NCBI GenBank assembly: GCA_001464335.1
Contig: LNEV01000011.1
Coordinates: forward strand, 1 to 32,541
From: Rhizobiales bacterium Ga0077545
GTDB taxonomy: Bacteria > Pseudomonadota > Alphaproteobacteria > Rhizobiales > Methylopilaceae
DNA: 32,541 nucleotides
Direction: 5' to 3'
Below, piece after piece: positions 8,341-14,714 of the stretch. Below the pieces are notes generated by a model that was not told where the DNA came from, did no database searches, and saw nothing but the letters and a program-made list of their open reading frames with translations. Position 1 is the stretch's first letter, and each line of letters begins with the position of its first letter. The position numbers were made by a program, and so were the translations under genes.

Positions 8341-9138
8341 TCAGGCCAAAGCGCGTGCGGTGCCGTCCTTGCCGGACTTGTCGGCGAGCACGGCGGCCAG
8401 GGACACCACTTCAATGCCCGCGTCCTCGACCGCGCGGCGCACGGCCCGGCTGACCATGACGGCTGTGGGCTCGTCGCCGTGCACGCACAGCGTGTCGAAC
8501 TCGATCTGGATGACTTTGCCGGACACCGACACGACTTCTCCCGCCTCGACCATACGCCGGACGCGGGAGGCTACATCCTCGGGGTTCGTGATGACGGAAA
8601 GGGGGGAGGTGCGCTCGACCAGCTGGCCGTCCTCCTTGTAGGGACGATCCGGGAATGCCTCGGCGGCGAACACCAATCCCGTGCGGTCGGCGGCATCGCG
8701 CATGAGCGAGCCGGCGAACCCGACATAGATCAGGGTCGGGTCGACGGCGCGTATGGCACGGGCAATCGCGAGCGCGTAATCCTCTTCCACGGATGCAACG
8801 TTGTAGAGCGCGCCGTGGGGTTTGACATGCGTCAGCCGCGCGCCGGAGCCGGCGGCTGCTTCCTGCAGGCCGCCGATCTGATAGGCGACCAGCGATTCAA
8901 GCTCGTCCCGGCTCATGCGGATGATGGTGCGGCCGAAATTGCCGAGATCGTCGAAACTGGGATGCGCGCCTATGGCGACGTTTTTCTGGGCCGCGAGGCG
9001 GGCCACATCGCGCATCGTCTCGGCGTCGCCGGCGTGAAAGCCGCAGGCTATGTTGGCGCTGGAGACGATATCGAGGATGGCGGCGTCGGTGGCATAACCC
9101 TCGCCCAGATCCGCGTTGATATCGATCCTGCGTACCAT
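8341..9138 (-). CDS. pxpA: 5-oxoprolinase subunit PxpA (LamB/YcsF family)
   Basis: This 265-residue protein opens with the family signature RIDINADLGEGYATD, followed by ANIACGFHAGD (residues 28-38) and VAIGAHPSFDD. Later come LTHVKPHGALYN and a C-terminal IEFDTLCVHGDEP. These cover the full length of the LamB/YcsF family. PxpA works with PxpB and PxpC in the ATP-dependent ring opening of 5-oxo-L-proline to L-glutamate. It is transcribed away from pxpBC across a 77-base gap instead of sharing their operon, so the three subunits probably depend on a shared divergent control region. Confidence 0.94.
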   Translation of the reverse strand: MVRRIDINADLGEGYATDAAILDIVSSANIACGFHAGDAETMRDVARLAAQKNVAIGAHPSFDDLGNFGRTIIRMSRDELESLVAYQIGGLQEAAAGSGARLTHVKPHGALYNVASVEEDYALAIARAIRAVDPTLIYVGFAGSLMRDAADRTGLVFAAEAFPDRPYKEDGQLVERTSPLSVITNPEDVASRVRRMVEAGEVVSVSGKVIQIEFDTLCVHGDEPTAVMVSRAVRRAVEDAGIEVVSLAAVLADKSGKDGTARALA

Positions 9139-9215
9139 CCGAGCGCCTTTTACGAAGCGTTTCTGTCATACTATTGAACGAACTATAGTGGGCCGCAAGC
9201 GCCCGAACAGAGCAA
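9139..9215. promoter_or_regulatory. Divergent pxpA / pxpB control region with inverted repeat
   Basis: The gap between the two start codons is 77 bases and much richer in A and T than its surroundings. ACTAT (9170-9174) and ATAGT (9185-9189) form an inverted repeat with a ten-base spacer. TATAGT (9184-9189) is a good -10 element for the plus strand. On the minus strand TTGCGG and AATAGT, 17 bases apart, could serve pxpA. The repeat overlaps both possible -10 elements, so one bound regulator could control both directions. The promoter assignment is by eye. Confidence 0.5.
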
Positions 9216-9920
9216 ATGATAGCTTCGAGCAAAATAAATTCCCTCGCCCGCATGGAACCGCTGGGCGACACCGCATTGGTGCTCGACTTCGGCGACCGGG
9301 TGGACCGCGCAATCAGCGCGCGTGTCATGGCGGCGCGCGACGCGGTTGCAGCGGCAGGTCTGGAAGGGATTGTCGACCTCGTACCGACATTCTGTTCGCT
9401 CGCGGTGCATTTCGCTCCGGAGCAGATCGGCTCGGCCGATCTTGCGGCGCGGATCGGGATGCTCGAGCTTGCCGAGGCTGCTGCCGGCAGGCCGGGACAG
9501 GCCGTGCGTATTCCGGTTCTCTATGACGGTCCCGATCTCGGCGCGGTGGCGCAGGCGGCAGGGCTGTCTCCGGATGAGGTGGCCAAGCTTCATGCCGCGA
9601 CGCCCTATCACGTCTACATGCTCGGCTTTCTGCCGGGCTTCGCCTATCTCGGCGATCTGCCGGAAAGCCTGCGCCTGCCGCGCCTGAAGGAGCCGCGCAC
9701 GCGCGTTCCGCCGGGCTCGGTCGCGCTGGCCGAGCAGATGACCGCGGTCTATCCGGTTCAGTCGCCGGGCGGCTGGCACCTCATCGGCCGCACGCCTCTG
9801 ATTCTGTTCGACCATCGCAAGGACAGTCCAAGCCTGCTTCAGCCGGGTGACGAGGTGCGGTTCGAGGCCATCGGCGAAGCGGAGTTCGAGCGTCTGTCGA
9901 GCGACGGAGAGCTCTCGTGA
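9216..9920 (+). CDS. pxpB: 5-oxoprolinase subunit PxpB (KipI family)
   Basis: This 234-residue protein has the KipI/PxpB pattern. The N-terminal strand is MEPLGDTALVLDFGD (from residue 13). The central motif is HVYMLGFLPGFAYLG, followed by LRLPRLKEPRTRVPPGSVAL. Near the end come YPVQSPGGWHLIGRTPL and LFDHRKDSPSLLQPGDEVRF. It is one half of the carboxyltransferase-like unit that acts with PxpC. The chosen ATG at 9216 has only a weak ribosome site. The ATG at 9252 is an alternative that would remove 12 residues. The stop overlaps the pxpC GTG by four bases. Confidence 0.93.
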   Translation: MIASSKINSLARMEPLGDTALVLDFGDRVDRAISARVMAARDAVAAAGLEGIVDLVPTFCSLAVHFAPEQIGSADLAARIGMLELAEAAAGRPGQAVRIPVLYDGPDLGAVAQAAGLSPDEVAKLHAATPYHVYMLGFLPGFAYLGDLPESLRLPRLKEPRTRVPPGSVALAEQMTAVYPVQSPGGWHLIGRTPLILFDHRKDSPSLLQPGDEVRFEAIGEAEFERLSSDGELS

Positions 9921-10897
9921 GCCCGGTTCTCGAAGTGCTCGACGGCGGGCTGCAGACGACCATACAGGACGCAGGCCGGCCCGGCCTTCTGGCCCTCGGC
10001 GTGCCGCGCGCGGGCGCCCTCGATGACCTCAGCTTTCGTCTTGCGAACCGGCTGGCAGGCAATCCGCGCGGCACGGCGGTTCTTGAACTGCGCTCGCCCG
10101 CGCCGGTGCTGCGCGTGCAGGCGGCGAGCGCGCGGATTGTCCTGACGGGAAGCGGGCAGGGGCTTGCGATCGAGCGGGATGGGACTGTCCAGAACTGGGC
10201 CTCGTGGCGGTCCATCGGGGTGCGGCAGGGAGATGTGATCCGCATCGTGCCGTTTGCCGACACGGCCGTTGCCTATCTTGCCGTTACAGGCGGCTTCGAC
10301 GTGCCGGTCCTGTTCGGGTCGCAGGCGACGTTCCTGCGCGGCGGGTTCGGAGGCTTCGAGGGGCGGTCGCTCACGACCGGCGATGCGCTGCCGCTGAACC
10401 GGGATGCCAAGCCGGACGATCCGGATCTGACCTTGCTTCATGTTCCGACCTTCACGGCCTCGCCCGTTCTGCGCGCTCTGCCCGGCCCGCAGGCCGCGCA
10501 TTTTGCGGACGATGTCGTTGCGGCCTTCTTCCGGCAGGAATTCACCGTCTCGCGCGACATCGATCGTATGGGCATGCGCCTCGAAGGCACGCCGCTGCGG
10601 CACAAGGCCGGGGCGGACATCATCTCGGACGCGACCGTGCCCGGAGCCATACAGGTGCCGGGATCGAGCCAGCCCATACTTCTCCTCAAGGATTGCCAGA
10701 CGACGGGCGGTTATCCAAAAATCGCGGTCGTCATCTCGGCGGATCTGTCGGCGGCCGGGCGCGTTTTGCCGGGGGGAAAGCTGCATTTTCGAAAAGTGAC
10801 GATGACGGAGGCCGAGGAAGCGTTGGCGGATGCCGGGCATATGTACCGCTCCTATGCCGCGAGCGCGGTTGCCGTCCGCGAGAGCTGGGGAGCCTGA
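9917..10897 (+). CDS. pxpC: 5-oxoprolinase subunit PxpC (KipA / biotin-dependent carboxyltransferase family)
   Basis: This 326-residue protein starts at a GTG in the GTGA overlap with pxpB. The KipA/PxpC signature is clear: LEVLDGGLQTTIQDAGRPG near the start, then LGVPRAGALDDLSFRLANRL and later FTVSRDIDRMGMRLEG. It ends with PGAIQVPGSSQPILLLKDCQ and TTGGYPKIAVVISADL. It completes the 5-oxoprolinase set with PxpA and PxpB. The stop lies four bases before the mobA start, so mobA may ride on the same transcript, although the functions are unrelated. Confidence 0.93.
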   Translation: MSPVLEVLDGGLQTTIQDAGRPGLLALGVPRAGALDDLSFRLANRLAGNPRGTAVLELRSPAPVLRVQAASARIVLTGSGQGLAIERDGTVQNWASWRSIGVRQGDVIRIVPFADTAVAYLAVTGGFDVPVLFGSQATFLRGGFGGFEGRSLTTGDALPLNRDAKPDDPDLTLLHVPTFTASPVLRALPGPQAAHFADDVVAAFFRQEFTVSRDIDRMGMRLEGTPLRHKAGADIISDATVPGAIQVPGSSQPILLLKDCQTTGGYPKIAVVISADLSAAGRVLPGGKLHFRKVTMTEAEEALADAGHMYRSYAASAVAVRESWGA

Positions 10898-10901
10898 ATT
10901 C

Positions 10902-11528
10902 ATGGCAAATCCTCCAACCTTCGGAGTCATTCTGGCGGGCGGGCGGGCGAGCCGCATGGGCGGCGGCGACAAGCCGCTCAAGCGGCTCGGCGGCACGACG
11001 ATCCTCGACCGCGTCATCGCGGTTCTGCGTCCGCAATGCGTCGGCCTCATCGTCAACGCGAACGGCGATCCGTCGCGCTTTGCGGAGACGGGACTTGCCG
11101 TGGTGGCCGACAGCGTACCGGATTTTGCCGGGCCGCTGGCGGGCGTCCTCGCCGGGCTCGATTGGGTTGCCGAGCACGAGCCGGGAATCGAATGGGTGGT
11201 TTCGGTCGCGGGCGATTCGCCGTTTCTGCCGTCCGATCTCGTGATGCGTCTGCACGCCGCCCGTCTTGAGGCTGCAATGCCGCTGGCGCAGGCGCAATCG
11301 GACGGGCAGCCGCATCCGGTCAATGCGTTGTGGCGGGTCGATCTGCGGGACGATCTGCGTCGGGCTTTGGTCGATGAGAAGGTTCACAAAGTACAGGCAT
11401 GGACAGCACGCCACGGCGTGGCGCGCGCCTCATGGCCGGTCGAGCCGGTCGATCCGTTCTTCAATGCCAATACGCCGGAGGATCTGACGCGCGCGGCGGA
11501 ACTGATCGCCGCCGGCAAGCGGGTTTAA
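10902..11528 (+). CDS. mobA: Molybdenum cofactor guanylyltransferase MobA
   Basis: From the ATG at 10902, preceded by GGGGAG, the protein has 208 residues. The nucleotidyltransferase signature LAGGRASRMGGGDKPL lies at residues 11-26, with VSVAGDSPFLP in the middle as the metal-binding aspartate region and FFNANTPEDL near the end. MobA joins GMP to molybdopterin to form the guanine dinucleotide cofactor in the cytoplasm. Longer in-frame starts run into pxpC and are not supported. The gene ends against mobB on the other strand, with a four-base overlap of the two stop regions. Confidence 0.94.
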   Translation: MANPPTFGVILAGGRASRMGGGDKPLKRLGGTTILDRVIAVLRPQCVGLIVNANGDPSRFAETGLAVVADSVPDFAGPLAGVLAGLDWVAEHEPGIEWVVSVAGDSPFLPSDLVMRLHAARLEAAMPLAQAQSDGQPHPVNALWRVDLRDDLRRALVDEKVHKVQAWTARHGVARASWPVEPVDPFFNANTPEDLTRAAELIAAGKRV

Positions 11529-12037
11529 CCCTTCGCCCCGGTGATCGGCACCGCTTCCCGAACAACGGCGTCGGCGACGGCAGCCACGTCGTTGAGATCG
11601 ATCAGGGGAAGCGGCAGACCGTCGGGCCTGGTGTCGGCCGCGACGGCGCGTATGGCCGGGTCGTCCGGGTGCAGAAAGGGCTTTGCGTTTTCCGCGCGCC
11701 AGACCTCGATCTTCGGATGAGGGTCGCGCTTGAAACCCTCGACGATCACCAGATCGACGGGCGCGAGTTTGCCGAGAAGCTCCGCCAGCGTCGGCTCCGG
11801 CGCACCGCGCAATTCGTGCATCAGCGCAAAGCGCGCATCGCTCGCGACCAGAACTTCGGTTGCGCCCGCTTCGCGGTGGACCCAGCTGTCCTTGCCCGGC
11901 TTGTCGACGTCGAAGGCGTGGTGCGCGTGCTTGATGGTCGAGACCGTCAGGCCGCGGGCGATGAGTTCCGGCACCAGCCGGGCGATGAGCGTCGTCTTGC
12001 CCGCCCCGCTCCATCCGGCAAGTCCGATAAAACGCAT
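11525..12037 (-). CDS. mobB: Molybdopterin-guanine dinucleotide biosynthesis adaptor MobB
   Basis: The protein has 170 residues and is a P-loop GTPase. Walker A is GWSGAGKTTL at residues 8-17, followed by STIKHAHHAFDVDKPGKDSW, the MobB-type switch region, and later DLVIVEGFKRDPHPKIEVWR. It assists MobA in cofactor maturation, though it is not always essential. It is convergent with mobA and overlaps its end by four bases, which differs from the common tandem mobA-mobB order. About 114 bases separate it from the divergent TusA-like gene. Confidence 0.93.
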   Translation of the reverse strand: MRFIGLAGWSGAGKTTLIARLVPELIARGLTVSTIKHAHHAFDVDKPGKDSWVHREAGATEVLVASDARFALMHELRGAPEPTLAELLGKLAPVDLVIVEGFKRDPHPKIEVWRAENAKPFLHPDDPAIRAVAADTRPDGLPLPLIDLNDVAAVADAVVREAVPITGAKG

Positions 12038-12151
12038 CCCCTGTTCTCCCGTGTGGGCGGAACCTGCGTGCGGAGCGGGGGCGGGTCAAGTCGGCATCTG
12101 GCGATCGCGCCGGGACTTGCCCGTTCGAGGCGGGCGTGACACTTCCTCCGC

Positions 12152-12376
12152 ATGGCCGAAACCGTGCTGGATCTCATTGGACTGAAATGCCCGCTTCCGG
12201 TGCTGCGCACGGGCAAGGCGCTGAAGGCGCTGCCGCCCGGCGATGTTCTGGTGGTCAGCGCGTCCGATCCTCTCGCCGCGATCGACATTCCCAACCTCGT
12301 CCGCGAAACCGGCGACCGCCTGCTTGGGCAGGAACTGGCAGGCGAGGTGCTGACATTCACCATCGTCCGGGCCTGA
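12152..12376 (+). CDS. TusA-family sulfur carrier protein
   Basis: This 74-residue protein contains the family signature LIGLKCPLPVLRTGKAL (residues 8-24). The cysteine in CPLP (residue 13) carries the persulfide, and the two-layer fold ends with LTFTIVRA. TusA-like proteins pass sulfur for tRNA thiolation and molybdenum cofactor synthesis, and they act in other sulfur transfer paths. The adjacent mobAB genes make a molybdenum cofactor link attractive but unproven. The start at 12152 has no strong Shine-Dalgarno sequence. Because several paralogues exist, the tusA symbol was not assigned. Confidence 0.9.
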   Translation: MAETVLDLIGLKCPLPVLRTGKALKALPPGDVLVVSASDPLAAIDIPNLVRETGDRLLGQELAGEVLTFTIVRA

Positions 12377-12486
12377 CATGCCTGGCGCGGAAAGGTTTTT
12401 CCCCTGCGTCAAAACGCGCAGGTGCGACGCAGCCCGATGCATCCCAATCTTTCGGTGTCGTCTAACCATCGAAAGGAGGTGATCTA

Positions 12487-12561
12487 GTGTCTCATTGTCT
12501 CTCTCTGCGGGTGCTGGTCACCGCGAGCTGGATCTCCGCCAAAGAGGTCCGGACCGCGTGA
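12487..12561 (+). CDS. Candidate 24-residue peptide with perfect Shine-Dalgarno sequence
   Basis: GAAAGGAGGTGATC at 12471-12484 is complementary over 14 bases to the conserved 3' tail of 16S rRNA, far more than a normal gene has. It lies just before GTG at 12487. The frame codes VSHCLSLRVLVTASWISAKE followed by VRTA and a TGA. The stop codon sits inside a six-base-pair hairpin. A terminator-like stem follows about 56 bases later. The peptide is not recognised. It may be a real small protein, a leader peptide controlling the UPF0178 gene, or the SD may be a pairing site of a small RNA. The strong ribosome site is directly visible. Translation is inferred. Confidence 0.5.
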   Translation: MSHCLSLRVLVTASWISAKEVRTA

Positions 12562-12616
12562 TTTTCCGCACGCGTGGCCAGGACCTGTCCTGAGCCGCAC
12601 CGCGGTATGACAATGG

Positions 12617-12650
12617 AAGGGCCGTCCGCGAGGGCGGCTCTTCTTGTTTC
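12617..12650 (+). terminator. Terminator-like hairpin with GNRA tetraloop
   Basis: AAGGGCCGTCC (12617-12627) pairs with GGGCGGCTCTT (12632-12642) around the tetraloop GCGA, giving 11 pairs with two G-T wobbles. The bases after it are CTTGTTTC, a weak T-rich tract. It ends the mini-ORF unit 22 bases before the ATG of the UPF0178 gene. It could be a terminator or an attenuator in that gene's leader. Confidence 0.6.
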
Positions 12651-12664
12651 AGAGCTGTGTTTCC

Positions 12665-13126
12665 ATGCCCATCACGATCTATGTCGATGCCGATGCGTGC
12701 CCGGTGAAGGACGAAGTCTACCGCGTCGCCGACCGCTATGGGCTGAAGGTGTTCGTCGTCGCCAATTCCTTCATAAACGTGCCGAAGAACCCCTTGATCG
12801 AGCGTGTCATTGTGCCGTCCGGCATGAACGTCGCCGACGACTGGATCGCCGACCGCGCCGCACCCGGAACGATCGTCATCACCAACGACGTGCCGCTGGC
12901 CGACCGGGCGGTGAAGGCGGGAGCGGAAGTGCTTGGCGCGAACGGGCGGGCTTTCACCGCCGCGAGCGTCGGCATGGCGCTCGCAACGCGCAATCTGATG
13001 GAAGATCTACGTTCCGCCGGACAGACCACGCGCGGTCCGGCACCCTTTTCCCCCAAGGACCGCTCGCAATTTCTCCAGGCGCTTGATCAGGCGGTGGTCG
13101 TCCTGAAGCGCAAAGGATACGTGTAG
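12665..13126 (+). CDS. UPF0178 (YaiI/YqxD) family protein
   Basis: The 153-residue protein starts [20 protein letters not shown] (residues 3-22), the signature of the YaiI/YqxD family. Next come [13 protein letters not shown], the DDWIADRA region, and [20 protein letters not shown]. The many conserved aspartates (D8, D10 and those of DDW and ND) resemble a PIN-like metal-binding nuclease centre, but no reaction has been proven for the family. The ATG at 12665 matches the family start. The TTG at 12644 would place the start inside the terminator-like stem's tail. It follows the mini-ORF unit and precedes a GNAT gene by four bases. Confidence 0.9.
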   Translation: MPITIYVDADACPVKDEVYRVADRYGLKVFVVANSFINVPKNPLIERVIVPSGMNVADDWIADRAAPGTIVITNDVPLADRAVKAGAEVLGANGRAFTAASVGMALATRNLMEDLRSAGQTTRGPAPFSPKDRSQFLQALDQAVVVLKRKGYV

Positions 13127-13130
13127 CCCC

Positions 13131-13568
13131 ATGAAGGGTGGCATTCAGATGCAGAATGGTCTCGCTATCGAACCCGCGTCCGACGCGGACATTCCGGCGC
13201 TGGCCGACCTCTGGCACAGGTGCAACTTGACCGTCCCCTACAACGATCCCGTCGAGGACATCGCGTTCGCCCGCGCACAACCGAACTCGGAGGTGCTTGT
13301 CGGTCGCATCGGCGCAGAAATCGTCGCCTCGGTCATGGTGGGGCACGATGGCCATCGCGGCTGGCTCTATTACGTCGCGGTCGATCCCGATCACCAGAAA
13401 AGCGGATTTGGCGCGGAGATTGTCCGGAGCGGCGAAGACTGGCTGCGGGCACGTAAAGTCCGCAAGTCCATGCTGATGATCCGAGACACCAACACCGCCG
13501 TCCGCGCGTTCTATGAGCGGATCGGCTACGAAGTCGCGCCGCGCACCGTGATGCAGCGCTTGCTCTAA
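13131..13568 (+). CDS. GNAT-family N-acetyltransferase
   Basis: This 145-residue protein has the four GNAT motifs. The acetyl-CoA-binding motif A is LYYVAVDPDHQKSGFGAEIV (around residues 82-102), with QKSGFG as the pyrophosphate loop. The end carries NTAVRAFYERIGYE, typical of motif B and of YpeA-like members. It acetylates an amine on an unknown acceptor. The ATG at 13149 is preceded by AAGGGTGG at good spacing and may be the true start, shortening the protein to 139 residues. The ATG at 13131 has no ribosome site. The gene lies four bases after the UPF0178 stop and is probably co-transcribed with it. Confidence 0.88.
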   Translation: MKGGIQMQNGLAIEPASDADIPALADLWHRCNLTVPYNDPVEDIAFARAQPNSEVLVGRIGAEIVASVMVGHDGHRGWLYYVAVDPDHQKSGFGAEIVRSGEDWLRARKVRKSMLMIRDTNTAVRAFYERIGYEVAPRTVMQRLL

Positions 13569-13575
13569 GCCGCGT

Positions 13576-14445
13576 TCAGTACAGCCGGCCGGGCTGGCCG
13601 ACCTGCCAGCCGAGGCTTGTGGGAGGGGGAATGGACGCAGCCTGTGGATAGGGCTGATAGGAAGGGGTGAGCTCCGGCACCGGAGCCTCAGGGACAGGCG
13701 GCGCGGGCACCGCGACGGCGACCTTCCGGCGCTGGCTTCGGGGCGGGACAACAGGCCGTGGCGGCGCGGAATGTGCCTCGTCTGCCGGCGGCGGAACCGC
13801 AACATCGTTTGCGGCGATCATCGTGGTTTCCTGAACCGCGATCATGTCGCCGATGTCCTTCGGGCCACGGCGCGCAATGCGGACGAGGTGGCCCGTGTCC
13901 TCGCCCTTCTTCACCTTCTCGTAGAAGGCGTTGCCGCCCTCGATCGAGACATAGCGCATATTGTTGTAGCCGGGCTCGTAACCCGATGTGTGAAAGAACT
14001 CGGCCTTCCGGACCTTGGGGTGGCGGCGGCCCTTCAGAACCTGATCGGCGACGTGGAGCGCGCGTTCGCGGCTCTTGGGCTCTGTCATCGAGCGGGAAAG
14101 GACACCCGGCGCGAACTGGTTCTTCGCGCCCACGACCGCGCAGACATTGGGGCCATACTTCTTCGCCTCGACACGGTTCATGACGACCGTACCGACCGCA
14201 AGCATGCCGTCATTGGAGGAGCGGTTCGACTCGAAATACATCGCGCGTGCGAGGCACTCGCGCGAACTCATACCGAGGCCGGCGAAACCGCCTTTTTTCG
14301 ATTTGGATCCTGTCTGGCAACCCGCGAGCGCAAGGCTCAGCGCGGCAAGAACAAGCAGATTCACGCCGGAACGGCGCAGTGTCGGATACGCAGACACGTG
14401 GCGATACTCACACACAAAGCCAAAAAACACAGGCTTTGCGTTCAT
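13576..14445 (-). CDS. SleB-type cell wall hydrolase, lipoprotein
   Basis: The protein has 289 residues from the ATG at 14445. A GTG at 14397 (VSAYPTLRRSG) would give a more standard signal peptide. A lipobox LALAGC places a lipid-modified cysteine at residue 43, so it is anchored in a membrane. The central domain is of the cell-wall hydrolase (SleB) family, with the catalytic glutamate region ARAMYFESNRSSNDG and LAVGTVVMNRV. It continues with CAVVGAKNQFAPG. The last 80 residues are rich in proline and alanine and probably reach through the periplasm. It likely cuts peptidoglycan glycan strands as a lytic transglycosylase. It is convergent with the GNAT gene. Confidence 0.85.
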   Translation of the reverse strand: MNAKPVFFGFVCEYRHVSAYPTLRRSGVNLLVLAALSLALAGCQTGSKSKKGGFAGLGMSSRECLARAMYFESNRSSNDGMLAVGTVVMNRVEAKKYGPNVCAVVGAKNQFAPGVLSRSMTEPKSRERALHVADQVLKGRRHPKVRKAEFFHTSGYEPGYNNMRYVSIEGGNAFYEKVKKGEDTGHLVRIARRGPKDIGDMIAVQETTMIAANDVAVPPPADEAHSAPPRPVVPPRSQRRKVAVAVPAPPVPEAPVPELTPSYQPYPQAASIPPPTSLGWQVGQPGRLY

Positions 14446-14480
14446 AAACCCGCAAGGTTTACGAAATCTTTCCGGACAGG

Positions 14481-14702
14481 CTATTTGCCCGCGGCTGCCC
14501 GCAGCGCCGCATTGATGCGTTCCTGCCAGCCGGGGCCGTCTGCCTGGAAGTGCTCCAGCACATCCTTGTCGATGCGCATCGACACCATTTCCTTCGCGCC
14601 GGGGGCTGAAAGAACGGTCTTGGGACCTTCGATCTTGGGCTCGGTGGCCTTCTTGAACATCGCTTCGGCGGCGCTGCGTGCGCTTGGTCTGAATCTGTCC
14701 AT
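14481..14702 (-). CDS. BrnA-type antitoxin-like protein (solo)
   Basis: This is a 73-residue protein. Its C-terminal half, EMVSMRIDKDVLEHFQADGP followed by GWQERINAALRAA, matches the ribbon-helix-helix pattern of BrnA antitoxins (DUF4415), which bind DNA and block BrnT ribonucleases. It starts 12 bases after the stop of the PEPC-like gene on the same strand, with GAGGAAG and AGGAA before the ATG, so it is almost surely on the same transcript. No BrnT-like gene is found near it on either strand. It may be an orphan antitoxin or a small transcriptional regulator. The domain call is from memory of the family motif. Confidence 0.8.
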   Translation of the reverse strand: MDRFRPSARSAAEAMFKKATEPKIEGPKTVLSAPGAKEMVSMRIDKDVLEHFQADGPGWQERINAALRAAAGK

Positions 14703-14714
14703 ATTCCTGCTTCC

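Larger units (their letters stand above)
12377..12664 (+). other. Gene-free gap with a leader or small-RNA-like unit
   Basis: The gap between the TusA-like gene and the UPF0178 gene is 288 bases. From left to right it holds CCTGCG/CGCAGG, a small hairpin near 12403-12422, then a likely promoter stretch. After this come a perfect Shine-Dalgarno sequence with a 24-codon frame (12473-12561), a hairpin over its stop codon, CGCGTG (12555-12560) with CACGCG (12569-12574), and a terminator-like hairpin at 12617-12642. These parts look like one short transcription unit. Confidence 0.45.

Noticed and set aside
7005..8414. 469-codon minus-strand frame across the ABC ATPase gene
   Set aside because: It is offset from the true ABC ATPase frame and contains no Walker motifs. 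The neighbouring frame has all of them.
14481..14702. A complete BrnT-BrnA toxin-antitoxin system
   Set aside because: Only the BrnA-like part is present. The gene directly upstream is the PEPC-like gene and no BrnT-sized frame with its motifs is near.
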